This document shows positions 18,610-26,622 of a DNA stretch of 64,000 nt, in pieces. Made by a program: the position numbers and the translations under genes. Position 1 is the first letter of the stretch. The number at the start of each line of letters is the position of its first letter. The stretch is from JBPCQA01 sp050998615 (GTDB lineage Bacteria; Actinomycetota; Actinomycetes; Propionibacteriales; Nocardioidaceae). The stretch spans positions 1-64,000 of the forward strand of contig JBPCQA010000059.1 of NCBI GenBank assembly GCA_050998615.1. The letters are read 5' to 3'. Under the pieces are notes generated by a model, which saw only the letters and a list, made by a program, of their open reading frames with translations, was not told the origin of the DNA and did not search any database.

Positions 18610-18698
18610 CTCGCCAGTATCACACTCCGCACCGCACCCGCCGCGGGAAGGCATGCACGGCACCGGCGCTGGAGCAGGGCATCTCGTACCGTGGGGGT

Positions 18699-18866
18699 GT
18701 GGTGAAGATCGGTAGCCGAGAACGCACTCAGCTGGTGGCGGAGACCGCGCTTCGCTGGACGCTGACCACGGAAGCCGAGCCGCCGGATCAGAGCACCACC
18801 GGCCACTTGCGCTACCGGATGAACAAGCTCATCAACGCCGACTTGCGCTTTTCGTACGGCCAGTGA
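18699..18866 (+). CDS. Small hypothetical protein
   Basis: A 55-codon frame from GTG 18699 (or GTG 18702) with GGGGG just upstream. It reads RERTQLVAETALRWTLTTE in the middle and ends NADLRFSYGQ. Divergent from the MBL gene, with a 90-bp gap between starts. It is compact, with no low-complexity sequence, and has plausible codon use. I do not recognise the family. Confidence 0.4.
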   Translation: MVKIGSRERTQLVAETALRWTLTTEAEPPDQSTTGHLRYRMNKLINADLRFSYGQ

Positions 18867-18930
18867 GGATCATCGCTCCCGCGGGGGAAGTCGAGCGCCA
18901 GGACCACGCCGGTCGAGAGACAATCATCAG

Positions 18931-19218
18931 ATGGGAGCAGAGGAGCGTGAGCTTCGTGACCGTGCCGCCGAGGCTCTTGTAGAGATCCCAGATCTCGAGG
19001 TCCACCCGATGTTCAGCGGCTTCGGGTTCTATGTCGACGGATTGCTGGTGGCGGCCGCGTGGCAGGGCGCGTTTCGGCTGCGGCACCGAGAGGGCAGTCG
19101 GTGGGTTTATCAGCCGGTAGATGCGGCATTGCTTGACGATCCACCGGCGTTGGTGGCGCTTGTGGAAGAGCGAACACGTGAGTTGTCGCGAGAACCGGCT
19201 GCTCGGCGCCGCCGGTAA
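18931..19218 (+). CDS. TfoX/Sxy family N-terminal domain protein
   Basis: 95 residues. LEVHPMFSGFGFYVDGLLVA corresponds to the conserved MFGGxGxYxDGxxFA segment of TfoX N-terminal domain proteins. Only this domain is present. In proteobacteria TfoX/Sxy controls competence genes, but the stand-alone actinobacterial form has no known role. The C-terminus is Arg-rich. Confidence 0.75.
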   Translation: MGAEERELRDRAAEALVEIPDLEVHPMFSGFGFYVDGLLVAAAWQGAFRLRHREGSRWVYQPVDAALLDDPPALVALVEERTRELSREPAARRRR

Positions 19219-19299
19219 TGACGTGACACCTCGCAGTCCGGCCCTGGACGGCTGACGCCCGATTGGACGATCGCTGAAGCCAAACATGCGTGCCTGTCG

Positions 19300-19305
19300 T
19301 ATCAT
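19300..19305 (+). promoter_or_regulatory. -10-like hexamer before trpS leader
   Basis: TATCAT ends seven bases before the leader-peptide ATG, so transcription would start at or next to that ATG (a leaderless leader mRNA). No good -35 is visible. Confidence 0.35.
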
Positions 19306-19311
19306 GCTCCG

Positions 19312-19365
19312 ATGACGCAGATCGCGCGTAGCGAGTGGTGGCTGTCCTCGTCGGGCAGCTGCTGA
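19312..19365 (+). CDS. trpS leader peptide with tandem Trp codons
   Basis: A 17-residue frame, MTQIARSEWWLSSSGSC, with two adjacent TGG codons at 19336-19341. It ends 12 bases before a strong hairpin and lies 97 bp before the trpS start. Trp is the rarest amino acid, so a WW pair in a short frame just upstream of a Trp-related gene is the classical mark of ribosome-mediated attenuation. Stalling at the Trp codons when charged tRNA-Trp is scarce would prevent the terminator from forming. The same control is known for the auxiliary trpS1 of Streptomyces coelicolor. Confidence 0.75.
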   Translation: MTQIARSEWWLSSSGSC

Positions 19366-19377
19366 GTCACCCCTCAA

Positions 19378-19396
19378 GCCGCCTCTCGAGGGCGGC
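19378..19396 (+). terminator. Attenuator hairpin of trpS
   Basis: GCCGCC-TCTCGAG-GGCGGC gives a six-GC stem, followed by CTTCGTT. Its position 12 bases after the leader stop codon is right for an attenuator. I could not work out the competing antiterminator pairing by eye. Confidence 0.55.
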
Positions 19397-19462
19397 CTTC
19401 GTTGACGCAAGAGATCGTCGCCGTCCTCGTCGGAGGCTCCAGACACGCTAGGAGCAACGACC

Positions 19463-20644
19463 ATGACCTCGACAACTGGTACGGCGAACATCGCTCCCAT
19501 ACCGTTGATCACCAGCAAATCCACACCCGCCACCACGCCAACCGTGGTCGCCAACCTCGCGGACCTGCCGGACTCCTCTGGTCGAGTGCTGTCCGGAATA
19601 ACACCAAGCGGGCCGTTGACGCTTGGCAACTACCTCGGCGCGCTCAAGCGTTTCGTGGACGGGCAACGGTGTGCCGTAGGGGAACGTCCGCTCAAGGGAT
19701 CGCAGCGCGTCGATGAGCAGGAGGTTGTCGAGCGGCCGACCCACGGCACTCAGCGCACTCAGGAAGGCTTCTTCTTCGTCGCGGATCTGCACGCCATGAC
19801 CACGCCGCACGAGCCAACCCGGCTGCACGAGCTCACCATGCAGACCGCCGCGCTCTTCTTCGCAGCCGGGCTCGACCCCGAACGCTCGACCGTCTTCGTG
19901 CAATCGCAGGTCCACGCCCACGTGGAGCTCGGGTATCTCCTGGAGTGCACAGCACACATCGGCGAGCTCGGCCGGATGATCCAGTTCAAGGAGAAGGGCA
20001 GTCGGCCCGGCGCCCGCGGCAGCCTGTTCACCTACCCCTGCCTGATGGCGGCCGATATCCTGCTTTACGACGCCGAGACCGTGCCGGTCGGAGGCGACCA
20101 AGACCAGCACGTCGAGCTGTGCCGCGATCTCGCCATCCGCTTCAACCGTTTGTACGGCGACACGTTCCGCGTCCCTCGTCTTGGCCGCGCCGCGTTGGCG
20201 GCCAGGGTGGCGGACCTCGCGGACCCGACCGTCAAGATGAGCAAGTCGGCGCCGGACGCCGCACCTGGTGTGATCCGAATGCTCGACGACCCGGCAGTCA
20301 TCGCCCGCAAAATCAACCGAGCCGTCACCGACTCCGAGAAGCAGGTGCGCTACGGCCCCCTGCGCAAGCCTGGGGTGTCGAATCTGCTGGACATCATCGC
20401 GTGCATCGCCGGTGGCGATCCGGCGGAGCTGGCGGCTGGCATCTCGTCGTACGGCGAGTTGAAGCGCCACTGCATCGACCGGGTCATCGACGCGCTCGAA
20501 CCGATCCAGGGGCGCTACGCCGAGCTGACAAGAGACCCAGCCGAGTTGGACGCCATGCTTGCCCGCGGTGCCGAACGCGCCTCCGCCCAAGCCGACCCCG
20601 TCGTCGCCCGCGCCAAGCGGGCCGTGGGCCTTCGCGCCTCGTGA
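19463..20644 (+). CDS. trpS: Tryptophanyl-tRNA synthetase, TrpRS1-like
   Basis: A class I aminoacyl-tRNA synthetase of 393 residues. ITPSGPLTLGNYLGALKRF (from about residue 46) holds the HIGH-equivalent, VKMSKSAP is the KMSKS loop, and VPVGGDQDQHVELCRDLA is typical of TrpRS. Two oddities: a Thr/Pro-rich N-terminal extension of about 40 residues, and an insertion of about 35 residues (67-102, CAVGERPLKG...THGTQRTQEG) before FFFVADLHAMT. GELGRMIQFKEK and VSNLLDIIACIAGG resemble the auxiliary, indolmycin-resistant TrpRS1 group. AGGAG lies eight bases before the ATG. Expression is probably controlled by the leader peptide at 19312-19365. Whether it is the only TrpRS in the genome cannot be seen. 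Confidence 0.93.
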   Translation: MTSTTGTANIAPIPLITSKSTPATTPTVVANLADLPDSSGRVLSGITPSGPLTLGNYLGALKRFVDGQRCAVGERPLKGSQRVDEQEVVERPTHGTQRTQEGFFFVADLHAMTTPHEPTRLHELTMQTAALFFAAGLDPERSTVFVQSQVHAHVELGYLLECTAHIGELGRMIQFKEKGSRPGARGSLFTYPCLMAADILLYDAETVPVGGDQDQHVELCRDLAIRFNRLYGDTFRVPRLGRAALAARVADLADPTVKMSKSAPDAAPGVIRMLDDPAVIARKINRAVTDSEKQVRYGPLRKPGVSNLLDIIACIAGGDPAELAAGISSYGELKRHCIDRVIDALEPIQGRYAELTRDPAELDAMLARGAERASAQADPVVARAKRAVGLRAS

Positions 20645-20764
20645 CCCCGACGGCCGAGCTGGGCGCCGGGTCGACTCCTTCCGGCTGTGGCCGAACGCCT
20701 CCCGCTGGAGACTCCGGCGAACCTTCAGCCGCAGCGGGAAGGGAGGACCGTCGCGTCTTGCGTA

Positions 20765-20830
20765 TGACGGCTGGGCGGGAAGAACCTGACGGCTGGACAG
20801 GAACAAGTTGACGGCTCGGCGGGAGAGAGA
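20765..20830. repeat. Three tandem 22-bp direct repeats
   Basis: Units start at 20765, 20787 and 20809. Each opens with TGACGGCT, followed by a G-rich G(G/A)C(G/A)GGA block and an A/G-rich tail. The period is 22 bp, close to two helical turns, and not a multiple of three, so it is not coding. It fills the gap between the convergent trpS and glpD genes and ends six bases before the glpD stop. Confidence 0.7.
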
Positions 20831-20836
20831 TGTGGG

Positions 20837-22555
20837 TCAGGTGAGGGCGCGGCCCACGGCGACCGCGCGAGTGTCGGGTGCGGCGATCCGGACAGCATCG
20901 GCGTCCAGGTCGTCGTCTTGTTGCTGCGACTCTCGCTCGGCCTCGACCCGGGCCGCGTAGGAGGCCACTTCGTTGGCGATCCGGGCCTCGTCCCAGCCCA
21001 GGTAGGGTGCGGCCAGCTCGGCGGTCGCCTGAGCCGACCGGATGCCCCGATCGGGAGTCTCGATCGAGATGCGGGTACGCCGGGCCAGCAGGTCGTCCAG
21101 GTGTAAAGCCGCCTCATGGGTCACGGCGTAGACGATCTCGCCGCGCAGATACTCCTCCGCACCCGGCAACGGATCGAGCAGCGAACGGTCGTCGACGGCT
21201 TGCTCCAAGAACTCCTCCACCAGCGAGCCGTAGCGGTCGAGCAGACCATGCAGCCGCCATATCGGCAGGCCGACCTTGCGGGCCATCGCGGGGACTTGGT
21301 TGAGCATGGCGTGATACCCATCCGCGCCGACCAGCGGGGTGTGTTCGGTGACGCTCGGCGGAGCGGCGCCGCCGACGTCTTGGAGAGCGGCGTCGACGGC
21401 GTCGGCTGCCATCACCCGATAGGTGGTGTACTTGCCGCCGGCGATGGAGATCAACCCTGGCTGTGGGCGCGCCACCGCGTGCTCGCGCGAGAGCTGGGAC
21501 GTCGACTCACTCTCGCCCGACAACAGCGGCCGCAGCCCGGCGTACACGCCTTGGATGTCGTCATGGGTCAGCGGCACGACGAGCACCTTGTTGACATGGT
21601 CGAGGATGTAGTCGATATCCGCCTTGCTGGCCGCCGGGTGGGCCTTGTGCAGCGTCCAGTCGGTGTCGGTGGTGCCGATGATCCAGTGGGTGTTCCACGG
21701 GATTACGAACAACACAGACTTCTCCGTGCGCAAGATCATGCCGGTCTCGGAGTTGATGCGATCACGCGGCACCACGATGTGCACGCCCTTGGACGCCCGG
21801 ACGTGGAACCGTCCGCGGCCACCGGCCATGGTCTGGATGTCATCGGTCCACACGCCCGTGCAGTTGATCACCACGGCCGCGCGCACGTCGATCTCCTCCC
21901 CGGTCTCCACGTCGCGGACCCGGGCGCCGACGATGCGCTCACCCGCATGGTTGAGTGACACGACCTCGGCCGAGGCGAGCACCGTTGCGCCGTACGTCGC
22001 TGCGGTGCGCGCAACCGTGAGCGTGTGGCGGGCGTCGTCGGTCTGGGCGTCGTAGTACATCAGCGCACCGGTCAACGCCGTTCGTTTCAGCGCAGGCACC
22101 TTGCGAAGCGCGCCCCCCCGGGTGAACTGGCGGTGGCGTGGCACCGAGCGGGCGCCCCCCATCGTGTCGTACAACGTCATCCCCGCGGTGACGTAGGGCC
22201 GCTCCCAGATCCGATGGGTGAGGGGGTACAGAAACGACACCGGCTTGACGAGGTGCGGGGCAATCCGGGTCAGCATCAACTCCCGCTCCCGCAGCGCTTC
22301 GCGGACCAGCCCGAAGTTGAACTGCTCCAGATATCGAAGACCGCCATGAAAGAGTTTCGACGAGCGAGATGACGTGCCCGAGGCGAAGTCGCGGGCTTCG
22401 ACAAGCGCGACCGAAAGCCCCCGCGTAGCGGCGTCAAGCGCGGTCCCCGCTCCGGTGACCCCGCCTCCCACCACAAGCACGTCGAACTGTGTGGCAGCAA
22501 GACGTTTCCAGGCTGCGGCCCGATAGGAACTGTCGAGACGGGCAGGTGCTGGCAT
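20837..22555 (-). CDS. glpD: Glycerol-3-phosphate dehydrogenase (FAD, aerobic)
   Basis: 572 residues. DVLVVGGGVTGAGTALDAA is the FAD Rossmann motif and FASGTSSRSSKLFHGGLRYL is the GlpD signature. IIGTTDTDW and LISIAGGKYTTYRVMA follow, then the C-terminal DAO-associated domain. It oxidises sn-glycerol-3-phosphate to dihydroxyacetone phosphate and feeds electrons to quinone at the membrane. GGAG lies five bases before the ATG. It is divergent from glpK across 265 bp that contain a strong inverted repeat, so both are probably controlled together. No glpF is adjacent. Confidence 0.96.
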   Translation of the reverse strand: MPAPARLDSSYRAAAWKRLAATQFDVLVVGGGVTGAGTALDAATRGLSVALVEARDFASGTSSRSSKLFHGGLRYLEQFNFGLVREALRERELMLTRIAPHLVKPVSFLYPLTHRIWERPYVTAGMTLYDTMGGARSVPRHRQFTRGGALRKVPALKRTALTGALMYYDAQTDDARHTLTVARTAATYGATVLASAEVVSLNHAGERIVGARVRDVETGEEIDVRAAVVINCTGVWTDDIQTMAGGRGRFHVRASKGVHIVVPRDRINSETGMILRTEKSVLFVIPWNTHWIIGTTDTDWTLHKAHPAASKADIDYILDHVNKVLVVPLTHDDIQGVYAGLRPLLSGESESTSQLSREHAVARPQPGLISIAGGKYTTYRVMAADAVDAALQDVGGAAPPSVTEHTPLVGADGYHAMLNQVPAMARKVGLPIWRLHGLLDRYGSLVEEFLEQAVDDRSLLDPLPGAEEYLRGEIVYAVTHEAALHLDDLLARRTRISIETPDRGIRSAQATAELAAPYLGWDEARIANEVASYAARVEAERESQQQDDDLDADAVRIAAPDTRAVAVGRALT

Positions 22556-22676
22556 CAGGGCTCCGTTGGGTACGGCGACTTGAGGACTCGTTGACCGTTA
22601 CCTTACTGCGCCCCGGCCGTCCATCGATCACGCACGTTGCCGATCGCGGCGCGGCCAAATGACCCATAGCCATTTT

Positions 22677-22704
22677 CCATACACGACACTAAGGTCGTGT
22701 ATGG
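22677..22704. promoter_or_regulatory. Inverted repeat, candidate operator of glpD/glpK
   Basis: CCATACACGAC, then ACTAAG, then GTCGTGTATGG: two perfectly complementary 11-bp arms with a six-base spacer. It lies 122 bp from the glpD start and 117 bp from the glpK start, almost centred between the divergent genes. There is no T run, so an operator for a dimeric regulator is more likely than a terminator. Confidence 0.6.
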
Positions 22705-22820
22705 GAGTCGTCGCTGGGGCGCCCTGCTCAGCTGGCCGATCGAGCCGACCGTTGCGGCGTACCGACCGAGATCGGCGGCCGAATCGCCGGGTACAGATGC
22801 AAGAAGGGGAATGCGTAGCC

Positions 22821-24332
22821 ATGGACCAGTACATCGCCGCAATTGACCAAGGCACCACGAGCACGAGGTGCATGATCTTCGACAAGTCGGCGTCGGTGGT
22901 CGCCGTCAGCCAGATGGAACACGAGCAAATCTTTCCCCGCGCCGGTTGGGTAGAGCACGACGCCGAGGAGATCTGGAGGAACACCCGCGAGGTCGTCAGC
23001 GAGGCGGTAGGCCGCACCAACGCCGGCCCCAAGCAGGTCGCGGCGATAGGCATCACCAATCAACGCGAGACCGCGCTGGTATGGGACAAGACGACGGGCA
23101 AGCCCGTCTACAACGCGATCGTGTGGCAAGACACCCGCACTCAGAAGATCTGCGACGAGCTGGCCAAGGACGGCGGCAACGACCGCTACAAGGCGAAGGT
23201 TGGTCTGCCGCTCGCGACGTACTTCTCGGGGCCGAAGGTCCGCTGGATCCTAGACAATGTCGACGGGGCACGCGAGAAGGCGGAGGCGGGTGACCTGCTG
23301 TTCGGCAACCTGGACACCTGGGTGCTATGGAACCTCACCGGCGGCACGAACGGCGGCGTCCACGTCACCGACGTGACCAACGCCAGCCGCACCATGCTGA
23401 TGGACCTGTCGACCCTTTCGTGGGACGAGGGAATCGCCTCGGACATGCATATCCCGGTGTCGATGTTGCCGGAGATCAGGTCGTCGTCGGAGGAGTACGG
23501 GCCGATGCGGGCCGGCGTGCTCGACGGTGTTCCGGTTGCCGGCATCCTGGGCGATCAGCAGGCTGCCACGTTCGGCCAGGTGTGCTTCGAGAAGGGCACC
23601 GCGAAGAACACCTACGGCACCGGAAACTTCATGCTCTTGAACACCGGCGAGGAGAAGATCCCCAGCGAGAACGGCTTGTTGACGACCGTCTGCTACAAGA
23701 TCGGCGACAACAAGCCGATCTACGCGCTGGAGGGATCGATCGCGGTGACCGGGTCGCTGGTGCAGTGGATGCGCGACAACCTCGGCATCATCAAGAGCGC
23801 TCCGGAGATCGAAGACCTCGCCAAGTCCGTCGACGACAACGGTGGCGCCTACTTCGTCCCGGCGTTCTCGGGCCTATTCGCCCCGCACTGGCGTTCCGAC
23901 GCCCGAGGTGCGCTGGTCGGGCTCACCCGATTTGTCAACAAGGGCCATCTGGCGCGGGCCGTCTTGGAGGCCACGGCGTTCCAAACCCGTGAGGTGCTCG
24001 ACGCGATGAACGCCGACTCCGTGGTACCGCTGAAGGAGCTCAATGTCGATGGCGGGATGGTGGTCAACGATACGCCTATGCAGTTCCAGGCCGACATCCT
24101 CGACGTCGACGTCGTACGTCCGAAGGTGCCGGAGACCACGGCTTTGGGAGCGGCGTACGCCGCCGGCCTCGCCGTCGGTTACTGGTCCGACGAGGACGAG
24201 CTGCGCGAGCACTGGGGCGAGGACAAACGCTGGACGCCTCAGATGGACAACGATGAGCGTGAGCGGATCTACCGCAACTGGAAGAAGGCAGTCACCAAGA
24301 CCCTCGAATGGGTCGACGAGGACGTCGTCTGA
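22821..24332 (+). CDS. glpK: Glycerol kinase
   Basis: 503 residues starting MDQYIAAIDQGTTSTRCMIF, the phosphate-1 motif of the FGGY kinase family. VAAIGITNQRETALVWD, GTAKNTYGTGNFMLLNTGE and LNVDGGMVVNDTPMQFQADI are all glycerol-kinase specific. It phosphorylates glycerol with ATP and supplies GlpD. ATG 22821 matches the family N-terminus; longer frames upstream are not credible. A GGGGA block lies about 13 bases before it, so the ribosome site is weak. Confidence 0.97.
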   Translation: MDQYIAAIDQGTTSTRCMIFDKSASVVAVSQMEHEQIFPRAGWVEHDAEEIWRNTREVVSEAVGRTNAGPKQVAAIGITNQRETALVWDKTTGKPVYNAIVWQDTRTQKICDELAKDGGNDRYKAKVGLPLATYFSGPKVRWILDNVDGAREKAEAGDLLFGNLDTWVLWNLTGGTNGGVHVTDVTNASRTMLMDLSTLSWDEGIASDMHIPVSMLPEIRSSSEEYGPMRAGVLDGVPVAGILGDQQAATFGQVCFEKGTAKNTYGTGNFMLLNTGEEKIPSENGLLTTVCYKIGDNKPIYALEGSIAVTGSLVQWMRDNLGIIKSAPEIEDLAKSVDDNGGAYFVPAFSGLFAPHWRSDARGALVGLTRFVNKGHLARAVLEATAFQTREVLDAMNADSVVPLKELNVDGGMVVNDTPMQFQADILDVDVVRPKVPETTALGAAYAAGLAVGYWSDEDELREHWGEDKRWTPQMDNDERERIYRNWKKAVTKTLEWVDEDVV

Positions 24333-24383
24333 CGTGCCAACTGAACGGCCCTTGGCCATCGCGCGCGACTCGGGGCGGACCAC

Positions 24384-25469
24384 ATGTCGCAGGTAGTCCA
24401 AGGCGTCATCGCCCGCAGCAAGGGCGCCCCGGTCGAGCTCACCGGTGTGGTCGTCCCAGAGCCCGGTCCTGGAGAGGCGGTCGTGACGATTCAGGCATGC
24501 GGAGTTTGCCACACCGACCTGCACTACCGGGAAGGTGGAATCGGCGAAGACTTCCCTTATCTCCTTGGCCATGAGGCAGCCGGAGCCGTAGCGGCGGTCG
24601 GCGAGGGAGTCGTCGATGTCGGCCCGGGTGACTATGTGATCTTGAACTGGCGCGCCGTATGCGGGCGCTGCCGGGCGTGCCGACGGGGCCGACCATGGTA
24701 TTGCTTCGCGACCTTGAACGCCGCGCAGCCGATGACGCTCGAGGACGGCACACCGCTTTCGGCCGCACTCGGGATCGGGGCGTTCGCGGAGAAGACGCTG
24801 GTCCATTCTGGCCAATGCACCAAGGTGGATCCGGCCGCACCGGCGACCGTAGCCGGTCTGCTTGGCTGCGGCGTAATGGCGGGGCTCGGCTCGGCAATCA
24901 ACACCGGGGCGGTGGGCCGTGGAGACAGCGTCGCCGTGATTGGCTGCGGAGGCGTCGGGGCAGCCGCCATTGCCGGCTCCCACCTGGCCGGCGCCGCGAC
25001 GGTGATCGCCGTAGACATCGACGACCGCAAGCTGTCCAAGGCTCGAGAGCTCGGCGCCACGCATACGGTCAATGCGCGGTCGCAGGACGTCGTCGAGGCC
25101 ATTCAAGGGGTGACTGGCGGCTTCGGTGCAGATGTCGTCATCGACGCGGTGGGCCGACCAGAGACCTGGAAGCAGGCGTTTTACGGCCGTGACCTGGCCG
25201 GCACCGTGGTGTTGGTAGGCGTCCCCACCCCGGAGATGACGATCCAGATGCCACTCATCGACTTGTTCGGTCGTGGCGGCTCGCTGAAGTCGTCGTGGTA
25301 CGGCGACTGCCTGCCCTGCCGAGACTTCCCGATGCTCATCGACCTCTATCTGCAGGGGCGCCTGCCGCTCGACGCGTTCGTGTCCGAGACGATCGGCATC
25401 GGCGATGTCGAGGCCGCGTTCGACAAGATGCACACGGGTGACGTGCTGCGCTCGGTGGTGGTCTGGTGA
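24384..25469 (+). CDS. mscR: S-(hydroxymethyl)mycothiol dehydrogenase
   Basis: A zinc-dependent alcohol dehydrogenase of 361 residues. QGVIARSKGAPVELTGVVVP, IQACGVCHTDLHYREGGI, LNWRAVCGRCRACRRGRPWY (structural zinc Cys set) and CGVMAGLGSAINTGAV are near diagnostic for the mycothiol-dependent formaldehyde dehydrogenase/S-nitrosomycothiol reductase. The NAD-binding motif VIGCGGVGAAAIAG follows. It oxidises the adduct of formaldehyde and mycothiol, so the organism makes mycothiol. The gene starts 51 bp after glpK on the same strand. The MBL-fold partner often found next to mscR is absent. Confidence 0.95.
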   Translation: MSQVVQGVIARSKGAPVELTGVVVPEPGPGEAVVTIQACGVCHTDLHYREGGIGEDFPYLLGHEAAGAVAAVGEGVVDVGPGDYVILNWRAVCGRCRACRRGRPWYCFATLNAAQPMTLEDGTPLSAALGIGAFAEKTLVHSGQCTKVDPAAPATVAGLLGCGVMAGLGSAINTGAVGRGDSVAVIGCGGVGAAAIAGSHLAGAATVIAVDIDDRKLSKARELGATHTVNARSQDVVEAIQGVTGGFGADVVIDAVGRPETWKQAFYGRDLAGTVVLVGVPTPEMTIQMPLIDLFGRGGSLKSSWYGDCLPCRDFPMLIDLYLQGRLPLDAFVSETIGIGDVEAAFDKMHTGDVLRSVVVW

Positions 25470-25626
25470 CTTGGACGCTGAGTAGCCGCGTGGATCGATG
25501 CGGTCGGCTGGGGTCGGGTTAGGGGTCTGTCGCCCCTGGGTACGTGTCTGCTGGCATGTAGAGGAGGACACAGGGCGTACCCGACCCCGACTTCAGACAG
25601 CACTGAAACCAATGAGGAGCCACATC

Positions 25627-25839
25627 ATGACGGGTGAACAGATCAATCCTGCGACATTCACTCCGGACCACCCAGAGCGCAATCCCGAGGACGAACTGAT
25701 GGACGAGCCCGGACTCGATCGCGATGGCCGACAACCCCGCACCGAGCCGGACGCCCGACCCGACGCCGATTCCTGGGCAAAGCCGCACCACGAGGATCCC
25801 TACCCCGAAGGCAGCAGCTCCGGCACTTCGCAAGAATGA
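25627..25839 (+). CDS. Small acidic hypothetical protein
   Basis: 70 residues, MTGEQINPATFTPDHPERNP at the start and EDPYPEGSSSGTSQE at the end. It is rich in Asp, Glu and Pro, with no hydrophobic stretch, and is probably disordered. GAGGAG lies seven bases before the ATG. An in-frame upstream ATG at 25612 would add five residues but overlaps the ribosome site. No family recognised. Confidence 0.6.
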   Translation: MTGEQINPATFTPDHPERNPEDELMDEPGLDRDGRQPRTEPDARPDADSWAKPHHEDPYPEGSSSGTSQE

Positions 25840-25904
25840 GTCACCAAGCCAGCCCTGGCGCGCTGAGCGTCTGACCGTTCCCGCGCGGGTGGCAGAATCC
25901 GAGC

Positions 25905-26553
25905 ATGTCGTCGGGACCGCTGGCCGGGGTGCGGGTCGTTGAACTGGCCGGGTTGGGGCCGGCACCGTTTGCCTGCATGATGCTCGCCGAGCTGGGCGTG
26001 AATGTCGTCAAGGTCGACCGGCCGGGCGCTACGGGGCTCGGCATCCCGCCGGCGTACGACTTGCTCAGCCGGTTTTGTGACGTGTACGAGACCAGCGACG
26101 GCGGATACTTAGCGGTGGGGCCGCTCGAGTCGCGTTTCTACGCCGAGTTCCTGTGGTTGCTGGGTGTCGCCGAGGCGTTACCGCAGCCCACCGATCGGCT
26201 CCGGTGGGGCGAGATGAGGGCCGCGATTGCGAGCCGCATCAAGACGTTGAGCCAAGTGGAGTGGAGCGAGATCTTCGCCGATTCCGATGCGTGTGTCACG
26301 CCGGTGTTGCCGATGAGCCAGGCTCCGAACCACATCCAGATGGCCGCTCGCGGGTCGTGATCGAGCACGAGGGGTCTTGCAACCAGCCCCGGCTCCGCGT
26401 TTCTCGCGAACCCCGACCAATTTGTCCACGTCACCGTCGGGCGGCGATCAACGCCTGCACACCGAGCAGGTGCTGCGGCGTTGGGGCCTCACCGATGCCG
26501 GCGCGTTGATAGCCGCGGGAGTCGTCGTACCTCTTGCGTCAGACGACAGCTGA
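25905..26553 (+). pseudogene. CaiB/BaiF CoA-transferase (alpha-methylacyl-CoA racemase type), internally deleted and frameshifted
   Basis: The first 45 residues, MSSGPLAGVRVVELAGLGPA then FACMMLAELGVNVVKVDRPG, are a normal AMACR N-terminus. They join YDLLSR, then SDGGYLAVGPLESRFYAEFL, which normally lies about 160 residues further on. The frame ends at 26360. The family C-terminus, GVLQPAPAPRFSRTPTNLS, then LRRWGLTDAGALIAAGVVV, continues in another frame to 26553. The gene therefore carries a deletion of about 0.5 kb and a frameshift near 26345-26372, and should be inactive. An annotation pipeline would call only 25905-26360. Confidence 0.85.
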
Positions 26554-26622
26554 GAACGCCGCCCCGCGGTTTCTGTGGTTAAGAGTCCCAGAGTCGTCGG
26601 GCCAGGGCCGTAAGGTGCGTGG

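Noticed and set aside
19448..20806. A 452-codon minus-strand open frame opposite trpS
   Set aside because: It is a shadow of the TrpRS gene with no recognisable motif, and it has no ribosome site.
25521..25537. AGGGG-loop-CCCCT hairpin after mscR as terminator
   Set aside because: The stem is only five base pairs with no T run, too weak to report as a feature.
23874..25571. A 565-codon minus-strand open frame
   Set aside because: It is fully antisense to glpK and mscR, whose proteins are unmistakable. High-GC third positions create such frames.
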